In this document: in pieces, positions 1 to 8,129 of the stretch
How positions within the stretch are numbered: the first letter of the stretch is position 1
Layout of the letters: the number at the start of each line of letters is the position of its first letter
Origin: Candidatus Tectimicrobiota bacterium
GTDB taxonomy: Bacteria > UBA8248
Assembly: GCA_016184445.1 (NCBI GenBank)
Contig: JACPCT010000116.1
Coordinates: 1 to 8,129 of the forward strand
Reading direction: 5' to 3'
DNA: 8,129 nt
Program-made: the position numbers and the translations under genes
The notes under the pieces: generated by a model
What the model was told of the DNA's origin: nothing
Seen by the model: the letters and a program-made list of their open reading frames with translations, nothing else
The model's database searches: none

Positions 1-642
1 GTTCCCCTCCATGGCGAGGACGGCGTCCAGGAGGTGGAGCCGGGCGTCCAGGAGGCGCGGCGTCCCGACCAGCATGAGGGGGAAGTAGTTCTCGAAATTC
101 CCCGCCTTGAAGTGCCACCAGGCCTTGCGCTTGCCGGCCACGCAGCCGAAGAGGTTCTTGACCGCCCCCGTCATGTAGAGCTGGCAGTGGGCCTTGAGCT
201 TGGGGAGGTTGATGAGGCCGTCCCGGTCCAGGGCCTCGCGCGCGATGACGAGGTGGTCGTACACCTGGCCCCGGGGGTTGGGGGCCTTCACGCCCCCGGT
301 GAAGGGGGTGAGGGCGGCGCCCGTCTCCCGGCAGACAGTGGCCAGGCCGGCCGCCTCGGCGGCGCTCTCGAAGCCCCCCCAGGCGGGACTGTCCCCCACG
401 CGGAGCGCGAGACCGGGGGCCGCCGCGTGGAGGGAGCCGACGACCGCGCGCAACACCTCGGGGTGGGTGGCGACGGCGCTCCCGGGCGGGGCGCTCTTGA
501 GGAGGTTGGGCTTGAGGAGAAGGGTCTCCGCCGGGCGGGCGAAGCGGACCGCGCCGCCCAGGAGCTCGAAGAGGCGGGCGACGGCCTCCTCGACGCGGGC
601 CCTCTCGTAGCTCTCGCAGCGGACGACGGCGACCCGGCTCAT
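1..642 (-). CDS. DUF362-family protein, 3' part missing (runs off left edge)
   Basis: The frame opens with ATG at 642 and stays open for exactly 214 codons to base 1, so only the N-terminal part is seen. The protein starts MSRVAVVRC. It carries LLKPNLL near residues 42-48, a GDSP motif near 83-86, and a conserved block INLPKLKAH followed by TGAVKNLFGCVAGKRKAWWH. The PK-K-H / TGAVKN-FG pattern is typical of the DUF362 domain. Many family members carry a 4Fe-4S ferredoxin domain after it, but that part would lie outside the window. The biochemical role of the family is poorly defined; an iron-sulfur or redox role is inferred from family architecture. The start lies 3 nt after the stop of the upstream 109-aa gene, so the two are almost certainly co-transcribed and perhaps translationally coupled. 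A GGGCGG stretch in the end of the previous gene is the only candidate ribosome site. Confidence 0.85.
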   Translation of the reverse strand, partial: MSRVAVVRCESYERARVEEAVARLFELLGGAVRFARPAETLLLKPNLLKSAPPGSAVATHPEVLRAVVGSLHAAAPGLALRVGDSPAWGGFESAAEAAGLATVCRETGAALTPFTGGVKAPNPRGQVYDHLVIAREALDRDGLINLPKLKAHCQLYMTGAVKNLFGCVAGKRKAWWHFKAGNFENYFPLMLVGTPRLLDARLHLLDAVLAMEGN

Positions 643-645
643 CCG

Positions 646-975
646 CTAGCCGCCCTTCTTGACGGCCTCGATCTTCTGGTCCCGCTCGGCCTCGATCGCT
701 TCCTTGTCCGTCTTGAACTTCTCGCGGGCCTTCGCCAGCTTCTCGGCCGCCTCGGGGGGGAGCACCCGGGCGGCCATCTCGAGGGGGACGCCGCCCGTGA
801 GCTTCATGGCCTCCTGCTGGAACATCACGTCCTTCTCGGCGATCTTGCCCTCGTAGACCTTCTTGAGCTTCTCGACCTCCCCGCGCTGGGCGGGGGAGAG
901 CCTGGCGAGCTCCTCCCGGGCCTTGGCCCCGATCGCGGACGTCTTTTCCATGGCGAGTTCGAGAGCGCTTTTCAT
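646..975 (-). CDS. 109-aa charged, helical hypothetical protein
   Basis: I choose the ATG at 975 because GGGAGGA sits about 8 nt upstream. The longer reading frame reaching 1104 would run through the promoter and the palindrome. The product starts MKSALELAMEKTSAIG and ends in a lysine/glycine tail. It is rich in E, K, A and L with heptad-like spacing (LARLSPAQRGEVEKLKKVYEGKIAEKD, then PPEAAEKLAKAREKFKTDKEAIEAERDQKIEAVKK), which suggests two amphipathic helices or a short coiled coil broken around residues 62-72 by GGVP. It has no signal peptide, membrane segment or cysteine. I do not recognise a function; it may belong to a small conserved domain of unknown function. It is first in a two-gene unit with the DUF362 gene, 3 nt apart, so the two probably work together. 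Confidence 0.8.
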   Translation of the reverse strand: MKSALELAMEKTSAIGAKAREELARLSPAQRGEVEKLKKVYEGKIAEKDVMFQQEAMKLTGGVPLEMAARVLPPEAAEKLAKAREKFKTDKEAIEAERDQKIEAVKKGG

Positions 976-3900
976 GGCAGGGTTCCTCCCGCTTTGAGCC
1001 GTCCCCGCATTGTAGGGACCCTCCCGCCCGGGGGTCAACGTGGGCCAGCGGAGGGGGGATGGCATTGGTAGGGGCGAGGCATGCCTCGCCCCTACAGAAG
1101 CCAATGGCCCACAGACCGGGAAGATAGAAGGTTGGCAAGTCTGCTATAAAGAGGGACGCCCGTCCCCGGAGCCCCCCATGCGCGAGCCCACCTTCCAGGA
1201 TGTCCTGAGCGCCCGGCGGCGCATCGCGCCCCACCTGCGCCCGACGCCCTTCCACGAGGTGCCCTCCCTCTCGGCGCGGATGGGCTGCCGCTTCCTCCTC
1301 AAGTTCGAGTCCATGCAGCCGGTCGGGGCCTTCAAGGTGCGGGGCGGGGTGAATCTCGTCTCCACGCTGTCCGCCGGGGAGAAACGGCGCGGCCTCATCA
1401 CCGCCTCGACGGGCAACCACGGCCAGTCCATCGCCTGGGCCGGGCGCGCCTTCGGCGCCCGGGTGCTGGTGGCCGCGCCCGAGGGCTCGAACCCGGACAA
1501 GGTGGCCGCCATGCAGGGGCTGGGGGCGGAGGTCGTCTTGCAGGGGAGGGACTTCGACGAGGCCCGCGAGTGGTGCGAGGCCCAGGCCGGGGAGCGCGGG
1601 ATGCGCTACGTCCACTCGGCGAACGAGCCCCTGCTCATCGCCGGGGTGGCGACCCAGGCCCTCGAGATGCTGGAGGAGGAGCCGGGGCTGGAGGTGCTCC
1701 TGGTGCCTCTTGGTGGAGGCAGCGGGGTGTGCGGCTCGGCCCTGGCGGCCAAGACGATCAACCCGGCCATCCGGGTGATCGGGGTCCAGGCGGCGGGCGC
1801 CCCGGCCTTCTACGAGAGCTTCCGGGCGGGGGAGGCGCGCCCCCAGCCCTCCCCCAGGACCTTCGCCGACGGCCTGGCCACCCGGGTCCCCTACGAGCTT
1901 ACCTTCGGGATGCTCCGGAAGTGGGTGGACGGCGTGGTGCTCGTGAGCGAGGAGGAGATGTGCGGGGCCATCCGCCTCTTGGCCTCGGAGGCGCGGGTGA
2001 TCGCCGAGGGGGCCGGGGCCGCCGCGACCGCCGCCGCCCTCAAGCTGGACCTGGCGGGGAAGACGGCCGGGGCCGTCCTGAGCGGCCGCAACCTCACCCT
2101 CCAGAACCTCCGCGTCATCCTCGCCGGGGGGGTCCCCCCGCCGGCGGGCGGGTGAGGCCGGGAGAAGCGCCGTGAAGTACACCCTCCGCGCCCCCCGCCC
2201 GGCGGAGACGGCGGGGGAGGCCCGCTACGTCGAGGTCGCCCTCAACGTCCCCCGGCTCGAGACCCTGACCTACCGCGCCCCGCTCGCCCTCGCGGAGCGG
2301 CTCGCGCCCGGCCTGCGGGTGTGGGTCCCCCTCGGCGGCCGCAAGGTGACGGGCTACGTGGTCTCCCCGCCCGCCGGGCGGCTGGGGGGAGGCCCTGCGC
2401 GCCGCCCTGCCGGGCGTGCCCGAGCGGAAGGAGCTGTCCCGCTTCCGCCTCACCGGGCAAGGGAGGCGCGAGGCGGCGCTGGAGGCGGCGGGCCTGGGGC
2501 TCCCCGGCATGGAGGCGGGCGGGAGCCTGCGGGCGCGCATTCTCGCCGGGCTCCGGAAGGGGCCGCGGGGCGGGGATTCCCTCGCGTCGTCCTTCGGCCG
2601 GGGCGCCCGGGCCGAGCTGGATCGCTTGGTCCGGGCGGGCCTGGCCGAGTGGGTGGTCGAGGAGAAGGGGGGCGCGGCGCCGGTCAAGATCCGCGTGGCG
2701 CGCCTCGCCGCGGTGCCTCCCCCCGGGGAGCTGGAGAAGCTGCGCAAGCGGGCCCCCCGCCAGGCCGCCGCCCTGGAGGCGCTCTCCGCCGCGCCCGGGG
2801 GCCGGATGCCCCTCCGCGATCTGGAGGCCGCCTCGCCCGGCGCGCGCGCCGCCTGCGCCGCCCTCGCCAAGCGGGGGCGGGTGGCGCTGGAGGAGGAAGA
2901 AGCGCCCGCCGGCGCGCCGCCGCCGGGCGAGGGCGAGGAGACGCGGCTTCCGCCTCACCCCGCCCTCAACCCCGCGCAGCAGGACGCCTTCGATGCCGCC
3001 GCGGCCGATCTGCGCGAGGGGAGATTCTCCGTGACCCTCCTGCACGGGGTGACGGGGAGCGGCAAGACCGAGGTGTTCTTGCGCCTGGCCGGGGAGGCCG
3101 CGCGGGCGGGCAAGGGCTCGCTCATCCTCGTGCCCGAGATCGGCCTCACCCCGCAGTTCCTGGGCCGCGTCCGGGCCCGGTTCGGGGAGCGCATCGCCTG
3201 CATGCACAGCGGTTATTCCGAGAAGCGGCGGGACCAGGAGTGGCACCGGATATGGAAGGGAGAGGCCGCCGTCGTCGTGGGCACGCGCTCGGCCGTCTTC
3301 GCCCCGGTGCGGAGCCTCGGCTTCATCGCCGTGGACGAGGAGCACGACCCCTCCTACAAGCAGGAGGAGTCCCCCCGCTACCACGCGCGGGACACCGCCG
3401 TCGTGCGGGCCCAGAGGCTCGGGATCCCGGCCGTGCTGGGCTCGGCCACCCCCTCGGTCGAGAGCTACTTCAACGCGCGCCAGGGGAGGTACCGCCTGAA
3501 GGAGCTCCCGGTGCGCCCCGGCGGGCGGCCCCTCCCGGAGGTGCGCGCGGTGGACCTGCGCCGCGAGCAGGGGAAGGACGCCAGGAGCCCCCTCCTCCTC
3601 AGCGCCGATCTCGCCCGGGCCGTCCGGGAGAGGTTGTCGAAGGGCGAGCAGGCGCTCCTCTTCCTCAACCGGCGGGGGTTCTCCTCCGTCCTCCTCTGCC
3701 GGGACTGCGGGGCGGCGGTCGAGTGCGCGAACTGCTCGGCGCCGCTCACTTTCCACCGGGAGCGGGGGGGCCGCCTGCGCTGCCACCTCTGCGACGCCGA
3801 CGCCCGGCCGCCCGGGCGGTGCCCCGCCTGCGGGAGCGAGCGGGTGGGCTACTTCGGCCTGGGGACGGAGCGGGTGGAGGAGGCCGTGCGGGTGCGCTTC

Positions 3901-6900
3901 CCGGGGGCCCGCCTGGTGCGGATGGACCGGGACACCGTGCGCCGGGCCGGGGACTACGACCGGGTGCTGGCCTCGGTGCGCCGGGGGGAGGCGGACGTGC
4001 TCATCGGCACCCAGATGGTGGCCAAGGGGCACGACTTCCCCAAGCTCACCCTGGTGGGGGTGGTGCTGGCGGACGTGGGCCTCCACCTCCCCGACTTCCG
4101 GGCCTCGGAGCGCACCTTCCAGCTCCTCACCCAGGTGGCGGGCCGGGCGGGGCGGGCCGAGCTGGCGGGGGAGGCGGTCATCCAGACCTTCCGGCCCGAT
4201 CACTACGCCGTGGCCTGCGCCCGGACGCACGACTACGCCGCCTTCTACGCCCAGGAGATCGCGGCCCGGGAGCGGGCGGGCTATCCCCCCTTCCGGCGGC
4301 TCACGCGCCTGCGCTTCGAGGCGAAGCAGGAGGACGTGGCCGCGCGGGCGGGGGAGTGGAGCCGCCGCTTCCTGGAGAGGCAGGGCGCCCAGCCCGCCGG
4401 GAAGGGGGGAGCGGTGGAGTACCTCGGCCCCGCCCCGGCCCCCCTGGAGCGGGTACGGGGGGTCTGGCGGCGGCACATGCTCCTCAAGTCGCGCACCTCC
4501 CAGCCGCTCGGCGAGGCGGTGCGCGCCCTCATGGGGGCCTTCAACCAGGAGAAGGCGCTCCGCGCCGCCCAGCTCATCGTGGATGTGGACCCGCAGAACC
4601 TCTTGTGAGGAGGGAGAGAGCTACGGCGCCCGCAAGACCTGCTCGAAGGCCTCGCAGGTCACGTCCTCGGGCTTCTGGTCTTCGGTGAGGGGGAAGGAGA
4701 TGGTGCGGGTGGCGCTGAAGCCGGGCTGGATGCCTCCCTTCAGGTGGTCCGAGAGGTAGAAGGTGATCAGGCTCCGGCGCGCCTCGGCCCCCGGCGGGGT
4801 GCAGACGACCTTGACGGTGGAGAGCACGGCTCCCGTGTCGTTCGTGTAGACCACGTCGATGGCGGCGGCGGCGCCCTCTTTCTTGCCGTTTTCGAGCCCC
4901 ACCCCGGCCCAGGCCGCCCCGGGCAGGGCGGCGAGCAACAAGGCGGCGGCGCGGCGCGGCTTCATCGGGGGCCTCCTCATCCGGCGCATTGTACCCCGAT
5001 CCGCCGCGGGGGGGAGGCGAGGGGGATCGGTTCTCCCGGGCCGGGGGCGCGTGGTATCCTGGGGCATCCGGCAAGGCCATCCCAAGGGACATCGAGGAGG
5101 AAAGGATGAGCAACGCTCCGGTCAAGACCGCCCTCGTGGGCGTCGGCTGGTGGTCCACCCCCGTCGGGGCGGCGGCGAAGCGGAGCCCCCGGATCGGCCT
5201 CGCCGCCTGCTACACGCGCGACCCCGGGAAGCGGGCCGCCTTCGCGAGGGTGCACGGCTGCGCCGAGGCGGGGAGCTTCGAGGAGATCCTGGCGGACGCG
5301 TCCATCGAGGGGGTGCTGATCACCACCCCGAACAGTGCCCACGCCGCCCAGGTGGAGGCGGCGCTGCGGGCGGGCAAGCACGTCTGGGTGGAGAAGCCCC
5401 TCGTGAACACCCTGGCCGAGGCCGGGCCCGTGCTGAGGGCGTGGGGCGGCTCGGGCAAGGTGCTCGCGGTGGGGCACTGCTACCGCCGGGCGGCGGGCCA
5501 CCGGGTGATGCGCCGGATGGCGGAGGAGGGGGCCATCGGGCGGCCCTTGTGGGCGGAGGCCGTCTTCACCACCCCGGCGGGCCTCACCCTGGGGCCCGAG
5601 CGCTGGCGCTTCTTCCGGGCCGAGTGCCCCGGGGGGCCCCTCATGCAGATGGGCATCCACCACTGCGACACCCTGAACTGCCTGATGGGGAGGCCGGTGC
5701 GGGTGACGGGGGTGCACAAACGCCTGGCCACCCCGGCCGAGATCGACGACGTGACCCTCACCCTGGTGGAGCACGAGGGGGGCCGGCTCTCCTCCATCGC
5801 GTGCAGCTTCGTGACCTCGGCGGCGTACTCCATGCGCCTCCACGGGACGGAGGGAGTGCTGGCGCTCGAGATGACCCGGGAGAACACCACCTTCGCCGAG
5901 CGGACGAACCAGGAGACCTCCCTCTCCATCCAGGCCAAGGGGAAGGCGGGTTTCGCGCCGGTGCCCCTGCCCGGGATGCCGGACATGATCCAGGACGAGC
6001 TGGAGGACTTCGCCGAGGCCGTGCGGACGGGCCGGGCGCCCGAGACGGGGCCGGTCGAGGGGCTTTTCGCCCTGGCCGTGGTCGAGGGCTCGTGCGTCTC
6101 GGCTGAGCGGGGGCGGCCGGTGGAGGTCAAGGAGCTGCTCGACGGCCTGGGCGTCTGAGGGTCTGGGGCGGGGGCCCGGGCGGAAAAAATCCCCTCCGGG
6201 GAGGGGACGCGGGAAGCGGGTCTGGTGGGCCGTGCTGGATTCGAACCAGCGACTTCCACCGTGTGAGGATGGCACTCTTCCGCTGAGTTAACGGCCCAGG
6301 CACCCATGAGCTGACGCACAACGGCGTGAAGTATCTCCTGGAACCCCGCCAGCACGACTTGTACGGGATGGGGGGTGACCTCTACCTCGCGGAGGGGGAC
6401 GGAAGCCGCCCGAAGGAGCCCATCGCCTTCATCCCGGGCAAGGACGAGAACGCGGCCGCCCTCCTCGCCCAGCAGTGGCTCAAGGTCGCCTTCCCGGCGG
6501 AGGCGCCCAAGGGGAAGAAGAAATAGCCGCCTCGCCCAGGACGCCCGCTTGAAGCTCCCCGAGACCGTCTCCACTCCCCGCGCGCCCGCTCCCACCGGCC
6601 CTTTCGCCCAGGCCCGGAGGGCGGGGAACCTCCTTTTCATCTCCGGCCAGCGGGGGATCGACCCCGCCACCGGGAAGCCCGCCGGGCCCAGCGTCGAGGC
6701 CCGCGCGCGGCAGGCGATGGAGAACCTCAAGGCCATCGCCGAGGCGGCCGGAGGCTCGATGGAGTCCTTCGTCTCGACCGCCGTCTACGTCACCGACATG
6801 AAGGCCCACCGGCCGGCGATCAACAAGCTCTACGAGGAATACTTCGGCCCCCACCTGCCCGCCCGCACCCTCGTCGAGGTGAGCGCCCTCAGCCAGGACG

Positions 6901-8129
6901 ACATCGTCGAGATCGAGGCCGTCGTCCTGCTCCCCGGCGAATGAAAAGGGGCCCCGTCCCCGGGGCCCCCCGGCGCTTCAGCGGGCGCGGCTCAGGCGCT
7001 CTGCTTCTCCAGGAGATCCTGCTTGAGGCGGGCGACCTCCTGGCGAACGTCGTCGATCACGTCCTTCCCCCAGAAGATCTTCCCCCGGACGACGAAGGAG
7101 GGGATGCCGTAGATGCCGAGGCTCTTCCCCTGGGCGCGCTGGTTGTGGAGGATGGCCAGGTAGCGCTGCTCGGCGAGGACCTTCTTGATCCCGGCGCCGT
7201 CCAGGCCCACCTCCTCCCCCAGCCGGGCGAGCACGGCCGGGTCCTCCAGGTTCAGGTCCTCCACCCACCGCGCCCTGTACACCCGGTCGCGGAACTCGCG
7301 GAACTTGCCCTGCTCGCGCGCGTAGAAGGTGGCGAGGTGGGCGCCGGTGGTGCGGTAGTTGCCGCCGGCGGGCCGGATGGGCACGCCGTACTTCGCCGCC
7401 AGCCCCTTGTGGTTCTTCTCGTAGTTTTCCAGCCGCTGCTCGGGGGTGTAGGGGGCGAACGGGGCGCCGGGGGGGCGGCCCTCCCAGCTGACCCACTCCA
7501 CCCGCACGTCCGGGTCCCGCTCCAGGACGGGGGAGCCACCGACGGTGGCCACGTAGCAGTAGGGTCAGGTGTAGTCGGAGTATTTCACCACGATGCTGGG
7601 CTCCTGAAGCCGATCCATCGGTTCCTCCTCGTTACGGGCTCGATCGGGGCAGCGCGGCGGGACGCCGGGCTTCCGGCGGGGGCCGCCGCGCGCGCCTGTC
7701 CGGATGCCTTTTTATACCACCTCGGCGCGGTCGTGGTCGATGGGGTCGATGCCCCCCGGGTCCACCCAGATGCCGCGCTCGCGCATGTGGGCGGCGGCCT
7801 GGGCGATGGCCTCCTCGGAACCCTCGATCTCGCAGACCTGCCAGCCGGGCTCGGGGCTGACGTCCCCGCGCATGATGTTGATGACGAGGGGGAACTTCCG
7901 GCCCAGCTCCCAGAGGACGGGCTTCTGCACCTCGACGGAGGGGAAAGTGAACACGAAGCGGCGGGTGCCGGGGGGCATGGGCAGGGCGCCGAGCCCGATG
8001 GGGCCTCCCTCCTCCACGCGGCGGAGGAAATCGCCCACGATGCGGGTGAGCTGGGCGTACTGGACGAGGAAGGCGTCGTGCCCGTAGGTGGACTCCACGG
8101 TGTGGAGCTCCACCTCCCGCCCGAGGCGC

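Overview
The window comes from a very GC-rich bacterial chromosome (roughly 70% G+C by eye, third positions almost always G or C). Genes are tightly packed, and nothing phage-, plasmid- or transposon-like is visible. TGA is the normal stop of at least four genes (dehydratase, priA, oxidoreductase, ridA), so the code is standard. The taxon cannot be fixed from sequence alone. The gene mix and the use of selenocysteine fit an uncultured high-GC lineage of the Deltaproteobacteria / Tectomicrobia / Rokubacteria / NC10 kind, but this is a weak inference.

Layout. 1-975 is a minus-strand pair: a 109-aa charged helical protein followed 3 nt later by a DUF362-type protein that runs off the left edge. 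They share a good sigma70-type promoter at 1009-1038. A 202-bp divergent spacer (976-1177) holds a perfect 28-bp palindrome. 1178-4608 is a plus-strand pair: a PLP-dependent serine/threonine dehydratase-like enzyme and priA, whose N-terminal domain is broken by a deletion and frame change near 2367-2390. A small secreted protein (minus, 4621-4965) converges on priA. A Gfo/Idh/MocA oxidoreductase (plus, 5106-6158) converges on a tRNA-Val(CAC) gene (minus) that has its own intrinsic terminator. A 66-aa ORF and a RidA-family imine deaminase (plus, 6326-6944) converge, through a strong terminator hairpin, on a minus-strand unit: the 3' end of a homoserine O-acetyltransferase fused to a NIL domain (partial, right edge), then a DsbA/FrnE-type thioredoxin-fold protein.

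Main result. The DsbA/FrnE-like gene (6992-7618, minus) has an in-frame TGA exactly where the first active-site cysteine belongs, giving U-P-Y-C instead of C-P-x-C. It has a strong Shine-Dalgarno site and ATG upstream of the TGA. A 6-bp hairpin with a GUC loop lies 21 nt after the TGA, as expected of a bacterial SECIS element. It is best read as a selenoprotein. A standard gene caller would truncate it to a 186-aa product starting at a GTG past the active site.

Functional links. The dehydratase would release enamine/imine intermediates of the kind RidA hydrolyses. MetX-NIL belongs to methionine synthesis. The selenoprotein would act in cytoplasmic thiol/disulfide chemistry. PriA restarts replication forks. 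No single pathway ties the whole window together.
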